Assembly: GCA_914767715.1 (NCBI GenBank)
Contig: OU612068.1
Span: forward strand, 22,136,001 to 22,200,000
DNA: 64,000 bases
Origin: Membranipora membranacea
Lineage: Eukaryota > Bryozoa > Gymnolaemata > Cheilostomatida > Membraniporidae
Reading direction: 5' to 3'
Under the pieces are notes generated by a model. The model saw only the letters and a list, made by a program, of their open reading frames with translations, made no database searches and was not told the DNA's origin. The position numbers were made by a program, and so were the translations under genes. Shown here in pieces: positions 47,226 to 59,981 of the stretch. Position 1 is the first letter of the stretch. Every line of letters begins with the position of its first letter.

Positions 47226-48928
47226 CTACCTTTCAATAATTATTATTATAACAGTGGTGTTTTGTCTTTTCGTCATTCCTCCAACTACAAAAAATGGAAA
47301 AGGATTAACAAATGGAACGTTTGGTTGATATAAAAAATTGTTGCTGATCAAAGAGCTCCCATGGCGAGGTTTTGTTCAGTTCCGTTGTTTGAGGTATTGT
47401 AGATCTGTTACAAATGTGGGGAGTGCAAGATTAGCAGGGAGTAGAGCTTACAATGAGCAATCTGACCAGTTTCTCAAAGAAATTGTAAATTATCTTGCCA
47501 CATATATCATCATTGGCAATTTAGAATTGCCGGCCTAAGCGCAGGTTGATCCTTGTACTGTGCCAGTTATTGGAGCTACTTGGTTTTGAATGAAGAGTCC
47601 AATCCTAGGGCAACAGCTAAATTAATGTGACTAAATGAAAATTATTGATTCAATAATGTTTAATGGCATGAGCAGAATTTATCCGGAAATATGTGCTTAT
47701 CTAGGTCCTCCTATGAAAAAGGTAATGCAGCTATTATAGATATTAATAAATTCACTCAGATTAAGTAAGCGATTAAGTTAAGATCCACAAAGAAGGATGT
47801 TAGTCACCTTTGTGTGCAGACTTTGCCAACCATCTGTAGCCGCTATGACATTCATCTAGTACAACACTCGGTATGAAACTAATGTCAGTTATCTCTCCCT
47901 CCAATACTATAAATTCCTTAGGGTTTGACGTCAATGTGGGGTTGTCATTATTGCTGAGAAAGAGTTCAAATTCATGTCCCATCTCTGATGTAGATGGCAA
48001 AGGAAGGAGGTTACATTGACCATTTTTACCATCCTTGCTGTAATATATACCCTGATAAAGAAGAAAAAAGTAAAATTGTATGATCTGGCTCACCTCCATT
48101 TTGTAAATCTTTGTTTGTGATAAATCAGAACTGACACAAGTCATTATAAGATACAAAAAGTTATAATTACCTTGTTAAGGTCATGAGCCCTAAATGAGCC
48201 GTCAAGTTCTTTATAAGTGACTATGTTCTCTTCTTTGTAAAATGATATTTCTTCTGTTTTCTTCTCCTTGAAACACAGTAGAAAAAATTTCAGAGTACAA
48301 ACACAGCCAATGAACTAATCTCAACTGATCAGTAAACCAACAGGAAACATGAACCCTTTCATCAGATCTCATGAAAAACATCAAATGAACAATAAGAAAT
48401 TTTGTTTAATAATGAAAATTTAAAATGGAGTAGATCACAATCAGGTATTCATCATTTCTTCAGTAGATCATCAAAAAGAGGATTTTAGCTGTTTAATTAT
48501 TGGAAGAAGCAGTAAAACAATAGACTCAGTATCATACCTCATTTATGTTTGACTGCAGAGTTCCATGTCTCACAAACTCTGGTGTGGTACTCTTCAGTTG
48601 GCTGACAGTATTTGGCTGCCTCACAGATAGGTATATTACTGCTGACACTGTTATAGTCAGCATCAAAGTTAACACAATGGTGGTGAAAACCAGTATACGG
48701 GAGGATGGGCTGCTGCCTCCAATTGTCTTCTTAGTCTCAATATCCTGTAAAATATTTAGTATAATTATACTGCCTGGACTTCAACACAGGGCAAACACAG
48801 GTGGGCAGTGCGCAGTACAAAATAATTTAATATGTTAGTTATCTCAAAATCCTTCCCAAAAAACATGTGAAATCTAGCATTGAAAATCTTTGCAACCTGA
48901 ATATTGCACACTGTGCTACTCCTACCAT
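47226..48928 (-). CDS. BRICHOS-like type II membrane protein, copy 3 (intact)
   Basis: Exons: 48,926-48,928 (ATG only); 48,538-48,744; 48,171-48,266; 47,808-48,051; 47,226-47,284. All have GT/AG borders and join to 202 residues. Layout: a short cytosolic N-terminus with Lys 6-7; a membrane segment at about 18-42 (ILVFTTIVLTL...VIYLSV); EFVRHGTLQ; a linker (ISFYKEENIVTYKELDGSF); AHDLNK (97-102); then the BRICHOS-like domain about 97-183. That domain has GQCNLLPLP (C115), VLEGEITDISFIPS (D158) and DECHSGYRW (C170). BRICHOS domains have such a Cys pair and a conserved Asp, and ITM2 proteins carry a similar HD[F/L]NK...C..[I/L]PL block (from memory). KR at 189-190 could be a furin-type cleavage site, releasing QNTTVIIIIIER, which has an N-glycosylation sequon (N192). 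BRICHOS domains chaperone beta-prone C-terminal segments, and the poly-Ile tail fits that role. Expected location is the secretory pathway. The tail is shorter than in copy 1. Confidence 0.78.
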
Positions 48929-49010
48929 TGCAGTAGTAACGTCTCACTTCTTGATGTATAGGTTGACTCCTCTGTCCTTCCCAGTGAATACCTCACCTAA
49001 GATGAGTTTC

Positions 49011-49019
49011 CCTTTTATA
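49011..49019 (-). promoter_or_regulatory. TATA box of BRICHOS-like copy 3
   Basis: On the minus strand TATAAAAGGGAAACTCATCT lies about 85 bp upstream of the start codon. Leader sequence from here to the ATG (including GAGGAGTCAACC and CATCAAGAAG) is conserved in copies 1 and 4, and more weakly in copy 2. Confidence 0.65.
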
Positions 49020-49417
49020 TGGAAAATGTGTGTTAGTTATAACATCAACAGGAAATGCAACCATTATTACAATGATATTATGACATTCTATCAGTTGCAA
49101 TAATCCATATGAGATAACTTTCTTCTTTGAGTTGACTGTTGTGGCCAAGACAGGGTGGAACGGCGCTACCCCCTCTCCTGGAGAAAGCCACATCAACATT
49201 AAAAATGAGAGATTGATCATTGATCTTTTTCTCATTTGTCTGAGAATCGAATGTCACATGAGGTTATTATCAAATATTATGTTCAACAAAATGTGGCAGA
49301 TCAGAATACACTCCAAACTGTCAAAAATAGCTGAAAGATTAACAAAAAAATTGATTGGTACTAGAACACTCAGGCGCAAACAGATCATTTGCTGATCTAT
49401 CAAGGATGACAGTACAC

Positions 49418-49480
49418 ATTGTCAAATAAAAAATCTTTTGATGTCACATTTGTCTAACACAAGGAAATCCTGTAAAAACT
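49418..49480. repeat. Short dispersed repeat, partner at 53.87-53.94 kb
   Basis: AAAATCT.T.GATGTCACATT..TC.AACACAA.GAAATC is shared in the same orientation with 53,884-53,930. Confidence 0.5.
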
Positions 49481-49763
49481 GTCTCACATTAAGTTCACTA
49501 ACCAAACTCTGTCGCCATCTTAACCAATAACTTTTCGTGTCAGTCACTAAAGCGATTGTCTCAGATTGAGGCCAAGCGATGGGGGTCTATTTTTGTGGTG
49601 CGAATAGTAGGGCATGGGTCTTTCAATCGAAAGGTCCTTTTAATTTTCCTGGTGGATCATGGTTGTCATATGACCTTCCGACCTTATATGATGATACAGA
49701 TCCCGGTGTCATATTGAAAGCTGTCCCCCCCCCACGCAAAAACATCTCCGGCACGCTTTACAA

Positions 49764-49882
49764 GATTGTAAACTGTCCTGGGAACAATTGACTTAAGCGT
49801 CAGGCCCATTGTGGACTGTCCCCTCCCCCCATTGTAAACTGTCTCCCTCATTGTAAACTCTCGTCCCCCTATTGTAAATTGT
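49764..49882. repeat. Degenerate short tandem repeat, ATTGTAAACTGTC type
   Basis: Five imperfect copies of ATTGTAAACTGTC occur with C-rich spacers of variable length. Confidence 0.6.
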
Positions 49883-50227
49883 CCACTTCGCAGGGCACAG
49901 CTAATCATGATTATCCTATATAGGTCAGTTCATCTTAATGGAGTAACCATGATGTGATTGCCCAAGCTGTTCCTTGATATGGTGGTGGTTTCTTAACATT
50001 ATGATTGAGTGTATAAATCCTCTTCTTCATGAAGTACCTGATATATCTTCTTTTTGCTAGCACCAGTTGTTAATTGAAGCTCCTATAATTTAGAGACATG
50101 TGGATTGCAAAGTTTGGTGCGAAAGCCAGCAGTGAATAGATGTGTGATTACCGCATCACAGAACACACTGTCCTTGCAGTGCCTTGCCAACAGTTACCAT
50201 TGCCGAAGTAATAACAATTTGCAGAAT

Positions 50228-50570
50228 GATCATTTGGCGCCTTATGATACACTCCCTAATGCAGTGATGGCTAAACAAACTATTACTGCTTTTGTAATGA
50301 GTTAGGACCAATCCATTTTACACTATAACAAAGCTTTGCTTAAACCGTGCACAAACAACCATCCTGATCATGTTACTTTTATGAAATGTTTGAAAAAAAG
50401 TACAGATGGAATTTTATATTGTTTTACAGCCAGAGTGTAAGTGTCAGAATGATACTAGTTGTCCGTTATTGGATTGATGGACTGGAATGTAATGAGCAGA
50501 ACATGTGATTTGTGCATCACAGTAGATCTATGAGCCTCGCGAAAATAATCCATCACCCCCCCCCCCCTTC
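50228..50570 (-). repeat. Dispersed repeat, inverted copy
   Basis: CTAATGCAGTGATGGCTAAA, AAAGCTTTGCTTAAACCGTG and TTTTACAGCCAGAGTGTAAG appear here as the complement of sequence at 52,660-52,985. A C-run follows. Confidence 0.6.
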
Positions 50571-52009
50571 CCCAACATCAATCTAGCAATGCTCTGCTTT
50601 TCAGTATTCTTTTATGAGTCCTTATAAAGTTTCTACTACTTTACTTATCCTACGCCAAAACAACCACCCCCCCCCCCGCCCCAAGCTGTCTTATTAAACT
50701 TTTCTGTTAAATGGTTTCAAACATAATTAATTGTCATTTTGCAGCTGTAGTTTGATTGCCATGAGGGGGCTTTGTAGCAAATTTCAGATGGTATGGTTAG
50801 TATTTAGTGATAAAACGGGTTACAGTCTTCCATACCAAGTTCATGAGGTGCACGAAAATAACAACCCCATTCAACCATCATCAATCTACGCCCATCAAGG
50901 ATTTCAAGAGAGGATTGGAAACGAGCTGTAGGCTAAGTTTTTAACTAACAATATGTTTGGGCAGTATTATTATGATTTTACACATTAACTCTCACAGAAA
51001 TTAATGCTTGGTACTCAGTCTATGATCAATGTCTGTCACCTGAGGCAATTGCTGAAAAACACCTATGCCTCATGGAAATTTGGTATTGAGATGCTGTTGT
51101 GGTGACAAGGATAGGTATGTGGCACTAACAATGCATATGACATACCAGTACCCCTATCTTGACTATGAACATGGCCATTCCACAACATATCAGACAAAAT
51201 TATTGAATGAAAGTTGCAACAGCACATCGACTCAGCTTATAGGCCTGTTTTATGCCTATATTGGTCATAAGGACATTAAATTACCACATATTTGTCAATA
51301 ATGTGGCTCATAATGCAACATAAGACACAGATTAACCACAACCTACCTCTGTTAAACAACAAACATGTTCCATTTCTATCAAGAATTAAGCAATAAACCA
51401 TTCACATGTCACCATATTCATAAACCCTCTCATCTGAAGTCCAGACGGAGTATGCTCTGTTTGTTAAAACTTATCTATGGTTTGAGATATGGAGCTCAAC
51501 TGAAATAGGATTATGTTACTGGGCTAACTGGCCGAAGTACCTAAACTCCCTCTTAAACATCTACTGTTGGATGCTCTGACACCCTCAGATGCTCAGATGA
51601 AGTGGGATTCCAGACTGATGCATTGCATTGCTGCAGGGCTATGAGGTATTCATGTAGCCTAGTGCTGTGCCAACCTAATGAACTACTAATTCAAAATACT
51701 CAATCACCATTCTTTTCACATAAGTTCAAAATAATTACTGTTCCATTGTCAGGAGACATTTTATAACGGTAGATAACTTCATTTATGAACTTATACAGTT
51801 CTCTCAGGTAGATACAAATGGTAGTTTATTGGGTCGGTTCAGCACTAGGCTTCCCAAATACCTCATACCTCATATATGAGAGGGGAGGACAATTTCTAAC
51901 ACTATACGTAATTTTTACCCAGGAGTGCTCTGAATTTTCGAAGTGTGAAAATATTGCATAATTACTGCGGAACTAGCTGCCAGACTATGTATTGCTGTGG
52001 TCAATCTGA

Positions 52010-52210
52010 AGTCTTTAATAGCAGTGCAGTCATAGATGGATGTGGGGGAAGGGGGATTATTCGTGCAGGTCATAGACAACTAATACCATTATGCCACTCA
52101 CACTATGGCTGTAAAATATCATCAGATTCCACTAGTAATTATTGAACAAACAGGTTTTATAAGCCATTGTGGGTGGGGGGTTGTTTTAGCGCGGCTCAAG
52201 CGATCATTTA
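52010..52210 (+). repeat. Dispersed repeat, direct copy (partial)
   Basis: GACAACTA...CACACTATGGCTGTAAAATA and TTTTAGCGCGGCTCAAGC match 52,730-52,855 in the same order and orientation. Confidence 0.6.
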
Positions 52211-52599
52211 CAGTGCATTTACAATATGATAAGCTCTAAAGTGATAATTTCTCTGTGTCACACTTTGACTGCCTGTCATCACTCACAGGCAATAGCTTGA
52301 TGGAGGTAGAATTAATGATGGGTGAATAGGGTGTTTGTTTTTGCACGGCTCATGAACTTGCAATGAACGACATATAACCTGTTGTGTCATGAAATTCTAA
52401 CCATTCCATCTGAAATTTGCACAGAGTCCCCAAATGTCAATAAAACTATGGCTTCAAAATTACAATTAATTCTGTTTGAAACTTTTTGACAAAAACTTTT
52501 TATAAAACAGCTTGGGGTGTGGTTGTTGTTGGGGTAAGCAATGGTTCTATATGCAGTGTTTAGTGGGATAAGTAATGTGGTAGAAATTTTTTTAGGATT

Positions 52600-52990
52600 G
52601 GCATATAATTGCTGAATAGCAGTGCAGTTCTAATAAAATACTGGGGAGGTAGGGTTGTTTTTGAGCAACTGTGAAGCACAAATCACCTGTTCTGCTCGTT
52701 AAATTGCAATCAATCGATCAGAAAAATTGACAACTATTATCAATATAACACTTACACTATGGCTGTAAAATACCATAAGATTCCACCTGTAACTTTTCTA
52801 CACACATTTCACAAATGAAACTTGTTTGGGATGGGCGTTTCAGCGCGGCTTAAGCAAAGCTTTGTCGAGGTGTAGCAAAGATTTTGGTCCTAACTCATAT
52901 CAAAAGCAGCATAAGTAGCCTACACAATGCCACTATTTGGTTTGTTCAGCCATCACTGCATCAGGAGTGTATCATCATTAAGGGGCCAAA
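52600..52990 (+). repeat. Dispersed repeat, direct copy
   Basis: ACTTACACTATGGCTGTAAA, TTTCAGCGCGGCTTAAGC and CAGCCATCACTGCATCAGGA define the longest copy. With the inverted copy at 50.2 kb it forms a roughly 2.7-kb inverted repeat. Confidence 0.6.
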
Positions 52991-53452
52991 GTGTCTTGCT
53001 GAAAGTGGTGTTAACCAGACATCTTTTCACTGTTGACTTAGTGCACCATACTTTGCAAACCAGAAGTGTGTTGTTGTTGTAATAAACTGAAGAATTGACA
53101 TTTGACAATCATTCCCTTTCTCGAGTATTAAAGTCGAATATCTCATCTTATCTTCTTCACATGTCATGTGTCATATGTCTGAAAATGCCAACAGAGAAAT
53201 ATGAGATTTTAAACACCAGCTGCAAGATTTTTGCTAAGTCATGACGGGAATCTGTCCATCCTCTCAACTAACAACTTGTTGTGTTAGCTGGTTGCTGAAA
53301 CAGACCAGGGAGAATCCATTCTCCCTGAACAGACCAGCAGTTACTCTAGGGAGAGTCTCGGACTTATGCCAATCATCAGGAGTCTTTGGATGCTTTGTTT
53401 ATTACTGAACATTGTGTTTGTTGTTGCTTGTAGCATGGTTCCTGCATACATT

Positions 53453-53475
53453 TATATATATATATATATATACAT
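53453..53475. repeat. TA dinucleotide microsatellite
   Basis: About 11 TA units. Confidence 0.9.
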
Positions 53476-55434
53476 ATACACTATGTAGATAGTGTAGGTG
53501 ACCATAAAGCATAACCAACATCACAACAAAGTATCAAGTTACCAGAGCAATCATAGAAGGACTGCCAGCAATCGCTCTGACAATAGTGTCAGATTATGAA
53601 CATAAATATCTATTGATGGGTATATTGAAGTGAAGTTGTGTGTGTTGTTACGAAAGCAAGCCAAGATGCTGGATATGACGGCAATTCAGTTGTACATACA
53701 TATATAATACTTAATTTATGAAATATTGAAAGCTTTTATTTCCTCAAGGGAAGGAGGTACGAGACTACAAACAGGCACTTGACGTCAGCTTATAAATTAA
53801 TTTGAAATTGAACAGAACTAGATATTCAAACTAGAAAAACAAATTGTGTGCTAATTGTTCAACAATGACATGATATGTTGTCATATTAGAAAATCTGTCG
53901 ATGTCACATTCATCCAACACAAAGAAATCATTTATCCTGCAAATCTGATGTGGAATAAACCGACATAGACTCATATCACTTGCGGTTTGATGTATGCTAC
54001 TGATATAAGTGCCGAAAGAAACGTGAAGCACCACATTACACCCGATTAGTCCCATCCTGTATGGGTTCCTGAGTGTCCACTTGAAAACATAACTCACAGT
54101 AATACACTCGATACAATAACTTATTCGACAAAATATTGGTTTCATTCATGTTTTGCGGTAATGTTTTATTAGCTTCTGAACCTGTTTAGACCTAAGATTC
54201 ATTGATCTGATCCGAGAGTAGGTTACTCCCATTCAAATGTTGGGCTGTCGACATATTTTGTCAAATTCTTCCATGTTTGAGTAGGAACTATCGGGTTTAT
54301 TACACCTAGCACTGTTCATGGAGTCACTTCCCCAAAATGACCAGGAAGACGAAATTGTGAATGTATGAGATTTTACTGTGGCACAATCAAATTTATGTAT
54401 TCTCTGTAGCAAATCACAACTTTCAATGGTTGCTCACATTTTCTGAAATCTCATTGCATATATTAAAAAACAAAAACAATGTTTTGAATCCTGTTACATT
54501 GTTCCATATGATCAGATGTTAGCATATAGGATCTAAAACCTAAAATTTGAAAACCCATGGTACTCATTTTATTTGTTGCATTGCTATTTTTAAATTTGAA
54601 GACATTAAATTAATAGATTCTTTCCTCATAAGATATTTGAGATAAGATAACTTGGTGTGACAGTGTCAAGTTATCTTACAATCGAATATTAATCTGCATT
54701 AAAATGCCATAACAAACAAGACATGGAGAATTGTGTCAAAGGTTTGGCGTTTTAAGACACCTGTCTTATACACTTAAAATAAGTGATCTACAAGCCATCC
54801 TCTAAACCATCCATCCAAATATTTATAGATTGCTAGAGCTGGTTATGCTACAATCTGTTCGCCGAAAGCAAATTTCTATATCTATAGCTTAACTACCTAC
54901 CTCTTTTTTTCCTTCCTGCTTTCTTATCAATATTTCCCTTTGAGAACTCAACTAGAACTAGGGGTAAATTGTGAAGATCAATAACTACACCAAACCTGCA
55001 AAACAGAAAATAAAGTAAGTAAAGGAAATTAAAGTAAATGCATTTTTTTCAGGCAGTTTATCACACTGTGATCAGAAGGAAATGACCACATTAAAAACTA
55101 TCTCGCAATGGTAGATCAAATCATATTGTCTCACGAAAAGTTCCCTTGACTGACCAACCAAAACTAATTTTACAGAAATATAAGCCCTGGCCAAGGAAGA
55201 ATCACATCATGTTATTAACTACTAGATAAATTAAAATGAATTTTGAGCGTTCGAGATATTCCAAATAAGGACAGGTGATTGGGAATATGACATAAAGGTC
55301 AAATTAAATGGTTGGCAGGGTGATTACGTCAGGTCAGTTGTTGCGAAAAATGGGTTGCAGTACTTTTCTAATATTCGGAGAAAACCTTGCATATGCTGAC
55401 TAAAATAATGCACATAGAAAATAAGTAATAATAG

Positions 55435-55932
55435 TTATAAAAACTCATTGTGCTTTATACTCATGGATCTCAGGAAGTTGTCTCTTCCCCAGGAGCTTCG
55501 GTGTTTGGCATGACGGTAGCGACCCGAAGGACATTGTTCAAGAAAATTGTTTATAAAGTGGTCGGAATCATGGATCATCTGTAACATCAGTGTTTTGGTT
55601 CGCTTTCGTATAATATTGTCTATGCTCTCTATGTCTTCTAACCCTAGTCTCAAGGCTCATTTAACTACATCTCTAAAGTCTTTCTTACTTCTAGAAAAAA
55701 GGCTAGTATACAATATGGGGAGACAGTACATGTGCAGGGAAAACACAAAACTTTTAAATAGCATACAGGCTAGTGGTTTAGTACTTAGGTAAAGAAAACT
55801 CAGTACAATATACGTTCTTTGATTGGCTTTGGTCACAATATTCTCTATGTGGTCTTCAAAACGCAGTCTGTTGTCTACTTCTACACCTAGATATTTTGCA
55901 CTACTGCAAATGCTGGTTATTGTTTGTATCAT
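55435..55932 (-). mobile_element. LINE reverse transcriptase C-terminal fragment
   Basis: The minus-strand frame gives KYLGVEVDNRLRFEDHIENI and ANQRTYIVLSF, a block typical of CR1/jockey-type non-LTR elements after the catalytic site (YLGV......W..HI......A.......). A second frame carries on with MLQMIHDSDHFINNF, LEQCPSGRYRHAKHR and a terminal stop, the familiar end of such proteins. A frameshift near 55,655 separates the two, so the copy is dead. The 5' part is missing. Confidence 0.75.
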
Positions 55933-56373
55933 GACGCGTAGTAGTGTTCTGTATCAACAGTCATCGGTTGAGATGATGACATATTTTGGTGATGACACAG
56001 CAAAATATAACAATTTGCCCGACTTGGCAAGTGGTGTTCAAAATGTAATCTTTCTGTTTTGTCACTATCAAAATGACATACGCGGAAGCCGAGATGATAT
56101 AATAGTGATAATAGTAATAACATCAAGTGATATTCAAATCTCAGACAGGCAAGGGACCGAAAGGGTAATAGTCAATTGTCCATTTCAAATTTTGATCTAG
56201 CACCGGCTTTTTTCAGATCCGGTAGAGGAGGCAGCCCTGTGCAACACTGTCCTGGTCACAACAGTCAACTGTGAGAAAAACCTTACCTTATATGGATAAT
56301 TTCCATTGTCATTATGAAATATTAATATGAATTCACTTCCGTCCTATGTTATTAGGAGCACTTATCTGCAATA

Positions 56374-56881
56374 GACAGTTTTCTGAGCTCTGAATTAGGC
56401 CTCAATTCGGAGTTGTCCTCTCTCCAGTTTGGTACTTTATAACCACGCCGCATAGGAAAAACGTGCTGAAAAGAGAGTTATCTTGAAAACCGCTTATAAT
56501 AGGATAAAAATTATTTTTGATTCAGAATCTGCAACATTGGAAACTCATATGTACATAGTTTGGGAACAATTTTTAGCATTTGGATAGTCAATTATAGCAT
56601 TTTCTGCCTGTTTTGCGAACAATTTGCCAGAATTTTTCATGAGTTTCGTCACTAAAGTTAAGCTTTATCAACATTCAAGCCTCCAATGATTTGGAAGCCC
56701 TGATTCACAGGGTTTTCAATGGTGTAGACTCTGAATCAAAAATCATTTTTATCCTTACATAAGCGGTTTTCAAGATAAACTTCTTTCAGCAGGTTTTTCC
56801 TATGCGGCGTGGGTTAAAAGTACCAAACTGGAGAGAGGACAACTCCGAATTGGGGCATAAATAAAAGCTCAGAAAACTGTC
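56374..56881. mobile_element. 508-bp foldback element abutting the TATA box of copy 4
   Basis: Arms of about 165 bp begin GACAGTTTTCTGAGCT and end in the inverse AGCTCAGAAAACTGTC. They share CGGAGTTGTCCTCTCTCCAG, TTTGGTACTTT and TTGAAAACCGCTTAT. The right end stops two bases before TATAAAAGAG. No coding content is seen. Confidence 0.8.
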
Positions 56882-56883
56882 TG

Positions 56884-56893
56884 TATAAAAGAG
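56884..56893 (+). promoter_or_regulatory. TATA box of BRICHOS-like copy 4
   Basis: TATAAAAGAGAAACTCATCT matches copy 3. The leader continues with TCACTGGGAAG and CATCAAGAAG to the ATG at 56,974. Confidence 0.6.
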
Positions 56894-59800
56894 AAACTCA
56901 TCTTTGGAGAGTCAATCACTGGGAAGAGAAGTCAACCTTTATATGCATCAAGAAGCGCGACACTAGTACTGCAATGGTAGGTGTTACACGGTGTACAATA
57001 ATATGCAGATGATTTTAACTGCCATATATAAAATATTTTTTCGAAAGGATTTTGAGATATCTGACATATTAATGTATTTTAAAGTGCACAGTGACAGTGA
57101 CAGGTGGAGGCAGCAGCCCAACCTCCCGTATACTGGTTTTCACCGCCATTGTGTTATCTTTGATGCTGACTATAACAGTGTAAGCAATTATATACTTATC
57201 TGTATGGCAGCAAAATACTGTCAACCAACTGAAAAATATCACACCAAAGTTTGTGAGCTACAGAACTCTGCAATCAAACATATATTTGGTATGTTTCTGT
57301 GTGACTACTAATTTATTACATTTTCCGGTTGTTAAAAAATTGGCTTTATACTAATTGGCAACCTGTGCAAAGTGTTATATCTATTTCATACTTATATATA
57401 TTACAATTCATTCTGTTGAATTTATAAGCCCGGGGACTTTTGCCAGAAAACTAATATAAAAATAATTTCTTATGAAAGAATAATGCAAATTGAGTAAATT
57501 GTAAAAATGTGTGTGTACTGATAGGAACACAAAAAGGTATCAAAATGCAGCGGATTCAGGGGAATGAGATTATAACAATTAAAAAATTACTATTTCATGG
57601 TGAAAATGAAGAATAAAAATGCTATTACTAAGGAGTAGAAAAGTTCCTACACTATAAATGTGGCTTTTGACTGCTATCTTGATAGATTTGAGATCATGAC
57701 ACAGTTCAATGTTTAGGGGCAATCAGTTGTATAGTTTGACAACATAGTTTGCTAGGGAGGACCTGAATTTGTCCTTGGATAGCATCAGACCCTCCCTATT
57801 TCCAAGCCGTGTATCACATTATATTTTTTAAAGCATGAGACTGCCATCGATAATTGGGACCAATTTGTTTATCAGTTTAAAATTTGTTAAAAGGTGTAAA
57901 TAATTGAACTGCTTGGTGATATAATGCACATGATATGATTTTCTCTGCATTGACTGATCGGCTCAATCTTGAAATATTCATTCTGTAGTGAGGTTATAAC
58001 TGTTCATAGCTGATTCAATCCTTGCCATGAGATCTCACATATGGGTAAATGTTTTCTGATAAATCACAAAGATGTGCTGGGATAAAGCCATTTGCAGTGT
58101 GATAGATGTTGTGTTTTTTTTTATTTTATTCCAAGGAAAAGAAGTCAGAAGAAATATCATTCTACAAAGGAGACAATGTTGTCACTTATAAGGAATTTGA
58201 CGGCACATTTAGGGCTCATGACCTAAATAAGGTAAACATAATTGATTGAATTACAGAATGTGGCTGATTATTTGTATCAGAAATATAGCTTGTCTAATTA
58301 CAAAATGTGACTGTTTATTTGTATCAGACATATAGCGCTGTCTTACCAATTACCTCTCCCCCCAGGAATGACGATACACACTTATTGCGGGCATGACATT
58401 GTGTGATATATTACACATTATAATCGAACTTCATAGCATAGGCTAATTGTGCCAACCCTCTAGTCGTCTTTCATTGCGTTTGCCACTAAACAATAGAGAA
58501 TAATCATAAGACTCACTGCATCAAATAATATCAGGGCTTTAATTGACTGAGAAGGTTCACTGTCACCATTCAGAGTAGAGCAGATTATGTTTCTATGATC
58601 ATTGAGGGGTAGTCAGCTGTATTTGAGTCTGCCTTTTTAAACAAAAATATAGCACTCTCAAACTGATCTGAAGCAGATCATAAAATTTGGCATGAAGAAC
58701 AATGATTTTATTTATCAGGGTATATACTACAACAAGAATGGGAACGATGGTCAATGTCACCTTCTTCCAGTGCCATCTACAGCAGGAATTGGGAACAAAG
58801 TTGAGGTCTTCCTTGGCAAGCCTGAGAACATCACATTGGCATCAATCACTGAGAAGTTTAAGGTTTTGGAGGGGAAGATAACTGACATAAGACTCATACC
58901 TAGCGTTGTACAAGCTGAATGTCATGGGAATTATAGATGGGTGGCCAACTCTGCACACAAAGGTGATGTCAGGAGCCTTTTTGTAACTCCTGACAAATAC
59001 CATAGTTATTATACTGATATTTATTAGTGTAGGTAAGCAGCAACCTTATAGGCCCTGTATTTATGGACGGCACACTGCAAATTAAGGGTTTATAAACTGT
59101 GCATGCGCTGAAAGCATGCTTGTGTTATTCCATGGCTTACTCAGAGATGTTTTATTTATTTAGCCTTGGTCTGCTGAGCTAGCAAAATGTAACTTATTGT
59201 ACTATCTTAAATAATCTGCCGAACAATGCAAAGTGTAGCATGAAGGAGCCGATCATTAAGGCATAACTGATAAATTATATCAAGCACTAATCCTTGGCGT
59301 GCTAATGATAATAGAAGGATGTTTGATTTAGCTTCAGTTTAATTATTATGAAACAAAAATATAATTAGGAAGATAATTAGTTAGTAATATGTAAATTTAG
59401 GCAGCAACTATTAGAGACACAACTGCCTCAACAAAATAGTGTTCAACAATGTTTATTGCAACAGTGACCTTTTAATCAATGCTATACTCCCCCCCCCCCC
59501 CCATTTTATTAGCCACTACACTAGTCATGTACAATTGTTGTGTCTAGTTATTTACATTACCACAATTAGCAGTAGAAACTTGTGCTATGATTATTTATTT
59601 ATTATTGGTTTTTAGTTGTGACTATTTATCTGGTCGTGGAAAGCAGCATTAGAAAAACTGATGGCTGTAGAATTATTATTAATTCTTTGATTAACATAAC
59701 TTATACATACTGGAAACTTCAGAATAGGAGTAAGATCATTTTTCTGTTTAATAATTATTTATTATCAAATAAATGACATACGTAGCGATGCCATGTGCTA

Positions 59801-59981
59801 ACCAATATTTATCATATGTTTTATAATTATTCTTGGGTTTATGAGTCATGTATAGTCAGCAAACAGTCAGCATCATTGCAAAATATCGACCCTAGCAAAT
59901 GTTCTATTTATCAGCAAACGGAATTTTTTATGCGCCACCTCAACATTATTGCAACGTGCCAACTCAACAATCCTAACACCC

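Larger units (their letters stand above)
49030..55430. other. Gene-free stretch with repeats
   Basis: No exon is recognised. A 104-codon minus-strand frame at 53,831-54,145 has no family motif. The region holds TGTAAACTGTC short repeats, C-runs near 50.56 and 50.67 kb, a dispersed repeat in three copies and a TA microsatellite. Confidence 0.45.

Noticed and set aside
53831-54145. 104-codon minus-strand frame
   Set aside because: No recognisable motif, and part of it overlaps a dispersed repeat shared with 49.4 kb.
55823-56200. 125-codon plus-strand frame
   Set aside because: Antisense to the LINE reverse transcriptase fragment.
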